The notes: generated from the letters alone by a model not told the origin. Positions 12,093 to 26,936 are shown, numbered from the stretch's first letter. The stretch: DNA of 64,000 nt from Gymnorhina tibicen (GCA_013399875.1 VXAZ01007505.1:331795-395794), one strand, 5' to 3'. Made by a program: numbers and translations.

Positions 12093-15000
12093 GTAGCGGA
12101 TGAGTAAAGACAAAATTTTAGTAAAGTTCTCTGCATCAACATGTGCCTGCTATTGCATGTACAGAATGAGAAATTTTCCTGTTAAAAGAAAAAAGTGTAG
12201 AAGTGCACTTTTGTTAATTTAAAATTATTTTACTGTAAGTAAACTAATGCTTTCTGGGGAATGGAAAAGCAAAGAGATAGGTTGATGAAAGCTTATAACT
12301 TGTATGAAAATAAGTCTGCTTCTGCTTTAGAGAAAAAAAAAAGAAAATAAAAGAAAATGTTCAATGTAAAAAAAAAGAGAAAGTAAAAGGGGTGTGTGTG
12401 TAGAAATGGAGACAAAGAAAGATCTGTTAAACAGAAAATTTGGAATAGAGTTGCATGAAAGCTTTGATTGTTTCTAACTTGCTGTGTCTGCTGGAGATCA
12501 GGACTTAGTGTTTTGCAGTCCCCCTTTGGGCTTACTGACCCTGTTTGGACAAGTTCAGAACATTTTACGAGTCCAAGCTTTCCCTGCAATCATGTTCACC
12601 GGGATAATGAATAAATTGCATCTCAGAACTTCAAAGCAGTAACAAGTGACTTCTTTATTCAATATTCATTTCTATGGACATGCTAAGAACTGTGCAGGGG
12701 AATTTCAATTTTTTGTAGAAGTGAGAAATAATCATTTGGCTAGAAATGTTTACTTGATCATCTCTCTTTTTTCTTGCCTATCTCCAGGCCAAATCAGTGT
12801 TAAAAAACCCCAAACCTTGAAAACTATAATAAAAATTAATTGTCTGTTTTACCAAAAGGACACAGAAATGTGAAGATTCTCTGGAGTGTGCACTCCTTTA
12901 TATGGAATGCTTTATTATCTTTCTGCATTTTTACCTCAGTCAAACAAAAAGTGTAATACAACCTTAATTGTGAATCCTCTGGGTGTGAGGTGAGAGGACA
13001 TTCAATACTACAGATCTGTTAAGAGGCAGCTGTTATATTGCCATGGAACATGATGACATGGTACATATTTCTAATCAAAATGTTTGGTTAACAAGAAGGT
13101 CAAAGAAGCAATTAGTGGTGGAATACAGTTCTACTGTGTGCCACATACTATTTGACTGAAATACAAACTGACAGCAGGGCGATTTCTGCTGTTGGAATCA
13201 CAGAGGTGACCTAGGGCACTCTATCAAGCTTAGTTTGACCCTGACAGCTTTTGACCAGCTATTTGTTGTCATATCTTTCTGACTGAACAAGATGACAAAT
13301 ATACGCAAGACCTCACGCTCAAATGCTGCATTCTGTGAAGTGAGACAGATTTTGACCTTTAATTGGTAGAGGTCTCTGGGTCTTGTGACTCCACATCTGC
13401 TATCTTTATTGTCTTGGAGTGGACAGAAATTCTGTTAACTACTGTAGCAGTATGCGCTCCCAGAATAGGAAAAATGTAGCTGCAGTTAAATGGCATCGGA
13501 AGATTTTTTATTCCACAAGACAGTCCTTTTTTTAAAAAGAGAGATTGCTCTGACTTTACAGAAGAAGAGAGGTTTTGCTCCAAGTAATAAGACTCTAATG
13601 ATTCATGTTACTCAGTACTGATGCAGAGGCCTAATGTGACAAAACAAAAGAAGGGATTTGGGCTCAGTTTGAAATAGTTGAATAAATAAATAAGAACTTT
13701 GTCCAGGGCTAGAACATTTGAATAAATATATCTTTACATTTTTTTATAAAATAGAAGTATCATCAATTTCAAAAGAGGAGGAAGAAATTATTAATAATTA
13801 TTTGTGGCAATAACCAAAATGAGGGCACTGTTTTCTTTAATTTTTCTATAAAGGATTAATATTTTCCAGTAGACCTTTAGGACATGCAGATTGCTCAGGC
13901 AAAATTGTTTACCATGGGTGTTTTCATTTGCCATCAAATAAAAGTTGGCTAAGCCTTGAAGTATAATTTCTTTACTTGATTTCCCTTTGTTTTGTGTGCA
14001 CTTATATTTTTCCATGCATATGATGATGGTATCTGAGTACGTTCAGTTGTTTGTGGACTGCTATTCTGTCTTTCTGAATACTAAATTTCCAAAATACGAG
14101 TTGAGAAAAACTGCCTTAGATTAATTAGGAAGCATAGAAAGGCTCTTCACTGGGGAGCTGACTTGCGAAAAGAGGGTCAAAAATCAGTGAGCAACACAAC
14201 AGAGGATAGTTTGTAAATTAGCATGGAAGAGTATCAATAACCATGTGGCTTCTCCTTCCTGCTCTTGGACTGCTTTTGTAAAGCCTTTAATGGGTGAGCT
14301 GCCTAGATGAATATCTTGTGATCTCGGTTCCTTTTGTCTTAGCCCTTCCACGCATAACAGCCCCAGGAAGGCATGAAGACAGTCACTGCTCAAAGGGACC
14401 AGGCATTTTCTAGGTACCACAAGGTACCACTTCTGGTCTCCTGCTCTTACCAGATCTTTTTGCCTGGAAAAGTCCATAAATAAGTGTTATTTGCCACTTT
14501 CCTCTGCTTGTTCTTCAAAGTTTGCTGTTCAGCCCCCACTTTTATCGGTCCTGCATTCAGCTACCTGCTGCCTGCTTCCGTTTCCAATGACTCTTCCCCA
14601 GACTACTCTTCCCTGATTACAGACTGCTAGCCTGTAGCTGGAGTCTATCTCACACTCAAGCACGTGCTTTTTCCTCTGAAAATCTCCATCACTGGTTTGC
14701 TATGTTTTCCCTGGTTCAGAAAGCACACCCTAGAATGGTGCCTCAGTCCTACCTATCCTATTTGGGAAGGACAAAAGGACTATCAGTATATTAACATGTG
14801 TACTACCATATATGTGGAAGTATACAGACTTATTTGATATAAAAATATAAATGCATTATTTAGGCTCCAGTAAATCATTTAAGATCTCATAAAACACTGC
14901 TTCCGACATTAATAGAAATCAAGAGAGATTTGAACATCTTCACATTAGTTCTTATTTCAAGCTATTTTAAAGTAAAGTGTGCAATGATTAATGGCAATGA

Positions 15001-17919
15001 CTTGTGGTGGGAGAATGTCTAGTGGGTACCATGCTGTCAGCACTAACTATTTTTCTCTTATGAGAATGTAGTTTCTTTGTGGAGTCTTTAATCACATAGT
15101 TGATTTTAGTAGGCATATACACGAGGAGTATTGTTTGGCATGGATTTCCAGATCCAGGCTGTTGTCTAAGAAAGATGTTAATGACAAAAGCAGGATAAAA
15201 AATGCTTTGACAGTAAAACTCTTAAAGTACCAGCCTGAGAGGTATTACAAACACTAGTGTCATCTAGGTAATGCAGAGACACCTGCAGAGATCTGCAGAA
15301 AAAGATGCTAGAAATATAGAAGAAATCGATAGTGTGAGACTGAATGAATGTGAGGAGAAAGTAGCCTATAAAACATATATTTAGCAGAATGTAGAAAAAG
15401 AAAATAAGGCAGAAAATAAGGCATTTGTTTGCAGCATGATAAAGGCACATAACTGGATTTGTGTCATCAGAAATACCACAATTCAATCTTTTATTCCAAG
15501 TGAAAGCTGTGTGGTAACAGTCTTGATGAAGCGTATGCTGATGAATACTCTGTAAATAGTAATCACTTGCAATTATTGCTAGTAGCTGGATGTTGTCTTT
15601 CTGTTTCACGTTTGCATTTGGTTCAAGAAGGGTGTTAAAGGAATCTTCTACTCCAGCAGTTTGGCTTCTTGTCACAATTAAAGCTGCATGAAAATAATGA
15701 AACTCCCTAAACTTTATACAGCTTAAAAATGTTAGTTGGGATGACTTTATTTATTTATTTTAAAAATTAAAATCCCAGCAATTAGGCCATTCTCTCTTTC
15801 TAATACATTACCTGCCTGTGGTTGAACACTGGGGATTTTTGTTCTGAATATTCAGGGCTTTATTCAATTGTCTAAAGATAGGTTTCTAATTAAGATACTC
15901 TGCCTTAGTCACGTGGGGTTGGTGGGTGCCTTTAAGACCTATGGGCTATTTGTGCCCCTCTGAAAAGGCAGTTGCAGTATCTCATGTGGTGCAGTGTGTC
16001 TGTGTCAGGAAACTAATTTGTTGGTCAGAAATGCTGAATGTGGAAGCAATCAAACCAACAATATTTCTTCAAACAAAATTAAAATGTTTCTTAATATAAA
16101 TTCTTCTTTTACTCGCTGTTAAAATGCATACAGTAACACATAAGACCTACAGGAGACCTACATTCCTTGTGTTCATGTGGATGTGTATACAGAAGGTCAT
16201 TTGGTGAAACAATGTCAAAAGGGGGTCCAAGTTGGGCTCTTGCCAGAGCACTTCATTGGGGTCCATTCTCAAAGTGCCCAAAAGAAATGGGGTATTGAGA
16301 ACAGACTTCATGGCTAATTGATGACCAGCTGATCTTCTTCCTAAAGCAAAAATATTTCTTTTGAGCCGATGTACCACCTGCCCAGTGGTCTTGCAAATCA
16401 CTGGGTCTACAGCGCCCATGCCAGTAGTTTCCATTGTGATGGAATGGGAACTACATGGTTTCTGCAACAGTCAAAAAGCTGAACAGATCTCTTGGTAAGG
16501 CATCACATAGGAGTCTAACACATCTATTTGTTCAAGCGTTTATTGGCCAAGTACTGTCATCTACACAGTGCAAGCCACGGCACATTCAAACCCTGTGTTA
16601 ACACCTTTCTTTCTAAGATGCTTATCCTAGGTCCAAAGCAATGATTAATTGCACTTTTAGAACATACTTTTTAGTTCTGCTCAAATTCATGCTGAAGAAC
16701 ATCACTATCCACAGTTTTATCCTTTCTTCTGGATTGCTGTTGGATTTCCTACTATCTTTATGTTGAGTACAGAATTTTAGCAATTGCTACAATCCTAGTG
16801 CACACAGCAAGGGTCCTGGGACAAATTTGCCATCTGCTGCTTAATATTCTAGTTGTGAATTTATGTTTCGCTGATTTGGTATTATACCCATAATCATACA
16901 AAGTTCACTGAGATCCCAGGAATAACAACTTGACTTTTTTCTTCGTTTTTTATTTTATTTTATTTCTTTTAAAGATATGAATCTGAACAAACTTCTTATG
17001 TGTCCTTTGGTAACCTTGACAGAAAAATAGGATCTCTTCCCCTGCTCCCCCTTCCCCTTTATCTCCTGCTTTTACCTTTCTGTTGGATGTAATTTCCTGG
17101 TCTTGTATACCATGTGCCAGGCACTACATATGCAGGTCCTTAGACTGAATCCCCCTCCAGTAACAACGTGGAAAACAATTCTGCCTTGATGGTTCTGAAG
17201 AGCAGATATTTTTATCACTTAATATTCCAAAATATATTTTTAGAAGTATATTTTTCTGAGACACCACTGTTAACTTTTTAATTTCTATTTATATTCTTAA
17301 TATTACTGTTCTGTTTCATTTAGCCCATGAAAACAGATTGCAGTAAGAGAGGTTGCCATTTGACTTATCACTTGCTCCTGTGGCTGATTCCATTTTATTT
17401 CACATTTTACTTACATTCAACAGAAATCAGTCCAGCAGCCCCAGATAGTTTTGGTTTAAAATCAGCACAGAGAATATCAGCACAGAAACAAATTACGTTT
17501 CCAAAGCAGATTAATGCCTTTTCTCTCTGCTGCAAGAAGTAAAAGGTATCCGCTTGGCATTCCCCACAAAGTAGCACTTTACAATAGAGCAAGAAGTGAG
17601 CAGAAATGTTATGGTGCTGCTTTGCAGTCAACATATGTAAAATCAGATTCTGTCTAGTCAGGTTTAGACACTGAAAAAGACACCTCTTTTGGCTGTGACT
17701 GATATTCAAAGATTATGTAGTTTTGTGTTTATCTTCGTTTTCTTTCACTTTGTGCTCCCATGCCAACTTCTTCAGGTGTTTCCAAAGCAAGAAAGCACTG
17801 TAGTTTTCTCCAAGAAGAATGGCATTACTTCCCATGATATAATTCAAAAGGAATTGGTAAAATATTTGGAATTTCCTCAGTAAACGTTTTCAGCTTTTGG
17901 TGTGGATTTTGGGAGCTTG

Positions 17920-18040
17920 TGGCTGGCTCTGCTTGCCCTGCCCAGAGGCAGCTCTGCCCTCGGGGTAGGCAGTGAGGGCTGAGGTTAACCGCCCGCAGCC
18001 TTCCCCAGCCTGGCTCCCCAGGGCTCCCAGAGGAAGATTT
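17920..18040. other. GC-rich patch in AT-rich surroundings
   Basis: About 120 bp is clearly richer in G and C than its flanks (CTGCTTGCCCTGCCCAGAGG, CCGCCCGCAGCC and similar strings) but has few CpGs. I see no transposon, exon or promoter hallmark. It could be a decayed repeat or an unrecognised exon or regulatory patch. Confidence 0.4.
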
Positions 18041-18816
18041 TGGGGCATCAGAGGGATGCAAACTGCTCTTCACATGCTACGTGCAATCACTCATATGTGG
18101 ACAATTTATTAAGGATTCAGAGCCTCTTAGGCAGAACTGATGTGGCAAATGAAGAGAAAGACAGAAAGAGCAGATGGATTGCTCACTCTTTAAACTGCTC
18201 TCAATCTCTGGCTAATCAAAATCCTGCAATAAACAAGACCAGTTCTGTGCATACATCTGTTCAGCATGCAGCCTATATTGTCAGTGGTGTCTTGCTGAAT
18301 TCTTTGAGGCCCAGAGCCTTTAGCACCTGCAAGATCAGATCCTTGACTGTAACCAGATGGTGGCATTGTAGCATTACAGCAGTTTTCTAAAGCTGTCATA
18401 ATTTCACTTGGGGTAATCCAGAAAACTGTGAAAAGCAGAGAATCTATTTTGAACTGGAATTCACTCTAAAAATGATGCACAGGTATCTAGAATTGAAAGA
18501 GGATGCATAAGCCAAGGGTTCTTTTAATCACTAAAAATAAATAAAATTTAAGTTTAAACAATAATCAGCAACAATAATAAATAAAGTGATATGTTTAAAG
18601 AATAATCAATGTGTAGAAAAATCCAAGCAGGCAGAAATACTTAATTTCTTAGTGGAGATCCTTAGTATTTAGAAAAGTTTATGCAATATTCGTTGGGAGA
18701 GAAATTTTAGGAAAAAGGAAGGGAATTACACTGGCATATGTCTAGAAGTGTATTAAATCTGAAAAGGTCAAATTAGAGAATTAATATAATTTTATTATAC
18801 CTTACTTATTCTTTTC

Positions 18817-18831
18817 TTTTTTTTTTTTTTA
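18817..18831. repeat. Short poly-T tract
   Basis: A run of about 14 T follows a T/C-rich lead-in and ends in AACCAGG. It is a simple homopolymer with no adjacent element recognised. Confidence 0.7.
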
Positions 18832-21800
18832 ACCAGGAAAATCATGGTATGTAGATTGTGGCACAGAAGCATGAAGTGGAAACATAATAATTCCAAATGT
18901 GATTCTACCTCATTATTTCACAGTCATTTCCTATAAGTTATTAACCTCCTCAGCTTCATTCTTTTCAGTTCTGAAATAAAGTGCTGCAATGCTTCAAGAC
19001 TGAAAGTACTGATTTGTTAATATCTGCCAAACATGTTGAAAAATGTTGTGTGCTAAAAACATTTTATCTTATTATTCACAAATAAGGGTCACAAGGGAAC
19101 CACTGTTAACCCCTTCTCCAAACCAGCTGCTTTCTGGTATCACCATACTTGTATGATGACACACCTGGAGGGCAGCACTCAGCCCCCGTTCTGCTCACTA
19201 TAAACCTATGACTCTGAATTTATTCTCAGAATAATCTCACCACCAGCCTTTCTTTTCTACTGTTCTTTCACCCTGATGAGAATGGAAGCATACCACAAAT
19301 CTCAAAATTCAGTTTGAAAGAGAAAGCTGTTTTTTTTGGTCTGAGAGTGCTCATTGGTCTAAACCCAGGGAAACAACACAGCAATCTGTGGGCTAGGCAC
19401 TGCTGTCTCCACTTGTGTGGAGTGGTGTCTTCTTAAGATAATTTTAACTGAATGTTTTCTAAACAGTAATTAGACCTTATCCATACTGTGTGAAAAGTCA
19501 TGGTTGCCACCTCATAGAGATTTTCTGAATGGTGGGATTTTGCACAGGGGCTTGATAAGTGAAGAAACTTTATCTCTCCTGCTCAGCTCCAGTCCTACCT
19601 GTCCTCTGATCTGTTTCCTGCATGACTTGTCTGCTTCTTGGCGGTTGAGCAGCTGACTGGGGATGCTCAGAACCATGTAGTACATTGCAGGGAAAAAAGG
19701 AAAATGTTGGCAGGCAGTGCTCGAAAGAGCCCAGCAGTTCTGAGCAGCTCAGCCCACTGTCACTCTCTTAACAAAATGCCCAGCTGCTAACTGAAAGATG
19801 GGGAAATCTTTGTTGCCAGCCTCTGAAAGATGGGGAAAGACTACCATGGAGGAATTGGATTGAACTGAAAATGGGAATAACTGAGATGGAGGTAAAAGGT
19901 AGAGGGCTGATTTGAGCTTATGATATCTTGTAATGAAGTGTAAGGCCTCCTGCAGCACCAGATCTGCTGTGTCAGTAAGTCTGTAAGAGAGGACGATGAC
20001 AGTTCTTATTTGCTTACATGGTACAGGCAAGGTGGACAGGAATAAAAGGAAAAGTGAAGAAATGCAAAATTTTTTTGAAGTGTGATGAACTTCTAACTGA
20101 AATTACTGATTCTGGAAGGGACCATGTCCTCACCATCACCCTTTCACTTGTGCTTATTTGTGCAGGAGTTTGATGTAGTTGTGAGGTGCACCTTTACTGT
20201 AGCTAGCTTGAATTTGCATACAAATGAATAATTTCTCTCAAATAAAATCATTCTGACTGAAAACAGTGTCAGTGTGAAATACCACCAGTCTTCATAGCGG
20301 GACTACAGGCACTAGTATGTGTAGCCTCTGAGACCTGCAGGGTGAATCCCACAGCATTTTTTTCAGATGCCATATGCTGATTTGCTCCATAGGTTATTTC
20401 CTCATGCCCTGTGGCGCTGGCTTGCACAGCCAACCTGAATTTGCATGGTGGATGTAGGGTTTCACTAAAAACCAATCAAGCAGAAATAACCTCTTAAAGA
20501 TCTGGCATGTTTGCATGAGTTTTAGTCCATAACCTCAGTGAAGAGTGATCTTGTGTTGAACTCACAAAGATAAGGCATTTACTGCATGGAGAAAACTTGG
20601 CACAGGGACTACTATATCTCAAGATAACTTTGAAGTGATGACAGTCCACAGAAATGGTGATTTTTTTTCCAGGATCACATTGGAAGGAATTGTGACATAC
20701 CTGGCTGTAACACCTGGTAGATTTGGCCCTACCTTCTTGCTTGAACTGGATTGCAAAAGCATTCTCTCATAAATCATCCTAAAATAAATGAGGAGGAGGA
20801 AAAAAAAGAAGATAGCTTTTCCTTTCTTTTAGCAAAAGAAGGGGTTAGCATATGCCTTTTGTCTTACCATTGGTTTCTATAGGAGTCCATTGAGCCTGTT
20901 TTGTATCTGAAGCTGAAAGCTCACCACTTGTTTAGCTTTCTGTCTCTTGTGTTGTGGGTGCAGGATGGTGTTATGTGACATGAAGGCATAGATAGGGACC
21001 CAGGTGTTGCTTCTGACTAAAAGCCTCTCTGCTGGAACTTCCTGACTAATTTCCCTGATTACAAAGACAGCAGGTGTCAAACATATCAGAAAAAGAACAA
21101 AAGACTTTATCTGTCCATACTTAATTAAAGGCAGAAGTGCACTCAAGCCTGGCTGGCTCAACCAGAAGGCCGTGAGGTTAATAGTGTTTTAATTTATTTT
21201 AACTGTACAGGAAGAAATTTAAGATGATTGCTGAGAACAATGCAATTAAAATATAAAATTATTTTCCAATTTTTTTTTGGTTTTGTTTTGATTTTTGTAG
21301 AAAAGGATTATGTTTGGATTTCCTCACAGTTGCTTTTTTTTAATATGTACTTTTTGTGAATACAGCACATGATATAAATTTAGAATATACAAGGTAGCCT
21401 GATAAATATGCAGAATTATATCATCTTCACTTTAGTTTAAATGTCACTGAAGGAACAGGCTTTCAACTCCATCATCTTCAGTGGTTACATTATTGGATTT
21501 TTAACAGTTTAAATTTTGTATTACATGAATCCTATCTATTCATCAAGTGAAAATGTGGCTCACATATCTTATGCTTCACCTCACTACTATATGTTCTGCA
21601 TGAATGCAGTCACCCTTTCACTTCTCTAAAGGTTTTCAGCATAAAGGAATAGGACAAGAGATATAATCTTTGTTTATAAAAGGCACTTTCCGACGAAAGG
21701 CACATTCCAATGAAAATGACAGTCATATGTTAGTAGCTTAACTATGTAATGTTGCTGTGGAATAGCAGTGATTTTGGTATCTAGCTTGTAAAATTTACAC

Positions 21801-23734
21801 AAATTATTGTACAACAAAACCAGATCTATGCCTGCCCTAGAAACATTCTGGGAAAATATAGTTGTAGTGTTTTCATATTATTTTCTTGTTTCATTGCAAT
21901 TAAAAGACTTCAGATTGTGGCATATTGCGGCATATGTCATTTCCCAGTTAATAGTTCAGGAGAATTATATGATAGAGTGTTTTTTTAATATTAATTAAAA
22001 TGAAAAGGATCTGCTAAATGCCAGGGGTTTAGCAGGGCAGCAAGAGGAGATACTGCTGTAGTAAGACTAGCAAAATACCATGAACTGGCTACTCAAAGGT
22101 GTAGCATCAACCTGGGGGTTCAAGATGCTTTGAAAATGACAAATACTCTATAAATAAAACTGCTTAACCTTTAGATATATTATTTCACTAGATTCGTAAT
22201 CATTCCATAAAGACTATGATTCTGCCTCTTGTACTTAACTTAAATAGTTCTTATATCTATAAAGCCCTCTCTGAATATTCAGTTTCTTCAGCATTTTTAC
22301 TATGCTAAAGAGTTTAGTACCAGTAAAAGTCACAGTCTGATTTCCTGATTCAAACTTCAGTGACCAGGCTGGAAGGGCTCTTGACTGGCTTTGAATCCAG
22401 TTCCAATGTTTTGATATAAATAAATGAAAATATTTCAAATGTATCCTTCAAAGGTGCTTATATCAGATCCTAGGAATTTATATTGGACTCAAACACCTGC
22501 TGAAATTATTTTCCAAAATTCAACCATAACTCACAGTTATTCCAAGTAATACTGTATGGCATCCTCAATGAATATTTGCAATTAGATTCTGCTACCATTG
22601 GTTAACGTCCAAAGCCTGAAGCTTTTGAAGAATTGGCATAGATTTAATTTGGTTGGTCTTCTAAGTTTAGTAAGCAGTTGTTGTTATGCTGCTTGGGAAT
22701 AATTTTGGTGGTACTTCACCATTGCTTATGGGAATAACTAGGATAAAAAAATAGGTTTTTCATCAAAGTACTTAAATGTGACATGAGAATACTCCTAAGG
22801 ATCCCCATTTACTTTAATACAGAATGTTATGTTTAGCATTTTTCTTGTATAATTTTTTTCTAAAGATGAGAACAACACTAACAGTACTTATGTCTTTTCA
22901 GCAAATTTAAGAAGCTGGGCTATTTTCCAATATTGAACATTTAAAAAACCCCAACCCACCGGATTTCTAGAATAAGTATCTGAAATAGAAAAAGTTATTA
23001 TAGACCACAGAGCATTGTTCTTTAGTGGAGGAATATCTCTCAGGAAAATCCTGGATTTTCTAATTTTTTGCTGTCTTTTAATAATGTCACCATTTAGGGT
23101 CCTTGATCCAGGGCGTAAAACACACAAATGGTGATGTACACTTATGTTTTTGAGTTTGTCATGATGACGAATGCAAAGCGGGCAAGCAAGTAATAGCAAC
23201 AGATTGCCCTAATAACTGAATGCTACTGGTATCTGTAACATAACAATAAAATAAAAATTAATAACCTACATGTCAAAACAGTAACTTAGACTGCCTAGAG
23301 AAAGAAAGTTAGTGCTCCTTGTCAGAGTGTGGATGAGAAGAGCAAAGCAAAGTGTTTTCTATTCAGAATAGGAAAGCTGAACGAAATTGTGATTGAGAAA
23401 ATGGTTGAGTTTTCCCTCACTTGGAATAAATGTCATTCCTCTTATATTTTTGCTGAAGGCAAAAAGTGACCATAGTTATTAAAAAGGAAACGTAAACCCC
23501 AACAGATTCCCCAAGCAGAGTTCCAGAAGAACAGTGTGAGACCAGTAAGGTGATAAACAACATGCATTAAACCATACCAAGATAAAGCTTCTGACTAAAT
23601 TTTCCCACTAGGGTGCCTGTGGTTGGGCAGCTGAAAACATATTTAAGTTAATCTCTCAGGCTACAGTTCAAGGAAGCTCTTCAGTACATGCGGAATCAAT
23701 TTCTATTCAGGAAGACTGTATGCACAAGACTAAA

Positions 23735-23800
23735 TTTAAGCACGCATTTTTACCCCATTGATCTCAATGGGATTTAGGCACAGACCTAATATTAAACATC
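23735..23800. repeat. Possible ancient amniote repeat fossil
   Basis: The core CCCATTGATCTCAATGGG (23,754-23,771) is an 18-bp inverted repeat with a 2-nt spacer. It is followed by ATTTAGGCACAGACCTAA and preceded by TTTAAGCACGCA. This combination resembles, from memory, an old interspersed repeat common in turtle and crocodile genomes whose copies contain CATTGA..TCAATGGGA and TTAGGCACCTAA. The family name cannot be fixed without a repeat library. It could also be coincidence. Confidence 0.35.
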
Positions 23801-26800
23801 TGTTTAAATATTCTTTCAAATAGGGACTTTATCCCAGATGGAGTTCAGAATATTAGTTTTGCGTGTTTCTGTAATTTGTTTAAATTCAAGGGACAAATAA
23901 GGAATTTTCCTTCTGCAAAGCATTTTATGATCACATTATATCACAGTCTGTTCTACCAAATAACAGTTTAACTGTTTTCCTTTCAGCAGTTAAAATGCTT
24001 GGTTGTGTGAAGCTGAGAAGGACCATGGAAAGTAGTTCTGTAAGTGTGGCTGCCAGGCACATGATCGATGCATTCCAGTGCATGCCTGTTCTCAGATCTG
24101 CATTGCTGTAAGGAGAAATGTCTATATTACAAAGCTTTGAGAGTGGATTTCACCTCAGTCTCCTTTAGTTGTTGAAAGCTCTGTGGAAAGCCTTAATGGG
24201 TCATCCTACACTCCTGTAACAAATGGAGAGATGTGGATATCCTTGGAGGACAATTCACCTGACTTGTCTTAGATAAGCATTTTAGATGTAACAAATTGCC
24301 CTGGGGAGGTGGGGGACATTTAACTATTTTTTTTTTCTGGAAACTGCAGGGGAATATAAGGTGATGCATTTAGACATCCACTCCTCAAATATCTAAGTAG
24401 GGTCAGAGGACTCCCACTTCTTGTGCAATATGTATATTCACACATCATGCATTTGACATGGTCATTAGCTTTGCAATGTTGAAGTAAAAGAATTATTTTT
24501 TATTAAATAAGTATCTGAAACATCTGTCTGGCTTTAGCTTGCTTAGTGTTTTTTGAATATTACATGTTGGTAAAATTCCAAATGCTGGAAATTTCTATCA
24601 ACTAACTGCATTAATTAAAGGTATATACAGAAACATTTTCTTCTGGTCAGTTATAATTTGACTTTTATTAAAACACTAAGGTTTTTGTGTTAGATTTTAA
24701 TATTTTTCCTGAAATATTTTGGAAAATAAGAGTTTTTTTTGCTGTCACTGTTAGTGTTCAAGTGGTGGAAAGTATATCCTTTATTGTTGGGAAAAGGGAA
24801 TGGTAAGAGTGTGCCACTAAGGTGAGCAGGTAAGCGTGCAGTACTTCTAGCTGTTCATCTTCCTTTACCTGTCTTAGATTAATCTTCCCTCTCTTGCTTT
24901 GTCCTGATGTTTTTCAACATCAGAGCACAGAGTACTAAGTGTATGTCCTCTGATCCATTATAATGATATGACAATTTCTTGTAGGAGTCTTGCAGTCTAA
25001 AGGTGATAAATATATTTACTTTCCCTAAAGGAATCAATTAATCGTAGAAGTCAGAGATCTGGGAATCTATTTTCTTCACTCTTGCAAGCATGGAATATAT
25101 TCACTCATAACCAGTCCCAGAACAGATTTTAGGCAGAAGCTCAAGAGGTAGGTAAACATTGACATATTTGGCAGGCAGCAGAATACTTTGGTTTTTTATG
25201 TTGAGATTCGTACAATTAAACACTGTCACTGTCTTAGGAAAATTAATACAAGAAAATGATGAGAAATATAAAGCTTCCTCAGGTTAAGTTTGGGCTAATC
25301 AAAGATCATATAGTGTATATTTAAAACCAAACCATCTTGATGCTGCCTTTTCAAGCACACACATTTAATGTGTGTGTTTTCTGCAAGGAATTTAGATGTA
25401 TTCCTTAAATTCAGTGTATTTCTTTATACCTTTGTATCCCTGCCTATGTAAGTATTAAATGAAACCAGATTCCCTTTGATTTTCAGAACAAGTACATTGC
25501 TTTACTTGAGCAAAGCATAATGATGTGTTATGTTTTTTGTTGATGGATTGCCACCTGGCCCTTTCTGGCATAGTATTGCATTCCTCACTCCTAAGAGTTA
25601 AAATCTCTTTTCCATTTTAAACAACTTACATATTCTAGAGGAATATGCAAGAAGTGTGGAGTCTCCATACAGGAGTATGTAAAACCAAGATTCTGATAAA
25701 TAATCTGTACTTCTTGTTGTGCATAGATGGTAAAATATAATTAAGTGCTAAGAAAGACAAAATCCATGGATTTGTGAACAGTCCATGAAAAGAAAGAGTA
25801 GCTAAGATTTGCAAAGGGACATACTCTTCCTTGTGCATGCAGGCATGATCCTGAAAATTCATGGTAAATTGTATCTCAACAGTTTTATGGAAAGCAATAA
25901 TAATGTTTGGAATAAGTACTTCAATGATGCTGCTGAAATGAGATAGTCTTTTGCCACCAGAACACCGAGCTCATGGTTTCTCCAATTCTGCTCTCACATG
26001 AACTGTACACTGCAGAATTGTGCCCTCACTGAAATAAAATAGGGATTTGTTTTCATTTGCCTGTTCATTCCTAACTTTTGTGTGTCAAACACACTACTGA
26101 AAGTTCTCACTGACAGACTAATGCAGTCCACTGCAGATGCAACATGCTTTTCTGACCCCAGCGTAGGGAATTTTGAAGGTATGTTTGTCATGTGGGACTA
26201 AGTCCAGCTTTGGCTTTTTTCCACATACTAACAGATTGGCATGATCCAATAATTTTTTCAGTATCTCTTCTATTGATATTGCCTCAGCTACAATATAAAT
26301 TTTTCCAGACAGCAACTTGTTAATTCCTTGACCTCAGGTAGGTGCAATAGCAGTGAGCAAGATATAGCGGCTCTCCCTGGAAAGCGAAACTGATGTTTTC
26401 CCACATATCTATATATAAGAATTGTTTTAAGACTTGATTCTGACATGCCAAACCCTGAATTTTCTTGCAGCCAATCAATTTTGTAATTCTAGAGCTTTTT
26501 TCAGTTCGAAGAACTATTTCAGGAAACCAGGCAGCATTTCTCACAGATAGATACATCTGACTTTCCCTGACCCTGTTGTATTGGCATCCCCCCATACAGA
26601 GCTAGGAGCTGGAAAGGGTGAATGTTTCCCATCCAGCTCTGAGAAATGCTGGACTGACTCTGTGACAATTGCAGCACACATTTAACAACAAAGGCTGACA
26701 TCTAATAAACCAAGAGACTTGAAACAGGGTTATGTGTAAAACCAGTCATTTTTGTATCTTAGGAAGAGTGTGAAAGAGTAACAAAATATGTGAGACATGA

Positions 26801-26936
26801 CTAACAAGAATGCAGCTGTGGAGGGGATGGACTTTCTGGTATGGAATTACTTTTTTTCAAACTGGGAACTGAACCCATTTCATATGGAATCATTGACTTC
26901 TTGAGTCCTTAGAATAGCAATGAATTTTTTTTGCAT

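Larger units (their letters stand above)
6481..26936. other. About 20 kb of AT-rich unique sequence without genes or clear transposons
   Basis: No coding exon, RNA gene or recognisable retroelement was found in this long stretch. Open frames up to 165 codons (15,178-15,675, minus) have low-complexity or hydrophobic composition without known motifs. Simple repeats, small palindromes, a GC-richer block at 17.92-18.04 kb and a possible ancient repeat at 23.7 kb are listed separately. The scarcity of transposons contrasts with the adjacent 26.9-53.3 kb interval. Confidence 0.6.

Noticed and set aside
12040..12100. Poly-T followed by GTAG as a splice acceptor
   Set aside because: The tract looks like an acceptor, but no open exon or homologous coding sequence follows. 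A homopolymer is the simpler reading.
15178..15675. Longest open frame in the window (165 codons, minus strand)
   Set aside because: Its composition is AT-driven (runs of Phe, Ile, Leu), it has no recognisable domain and no splice or promoter context. A frame this long is expected by chance in 64 kb.
20101..20160. Possible CR1-like fragment (GATTCTGGAAGGGACCATG)
   Set aside because: Only a short GGAAGGGACC-type match with no tail octamers or adjoining CR1 sequence, so not supportable.
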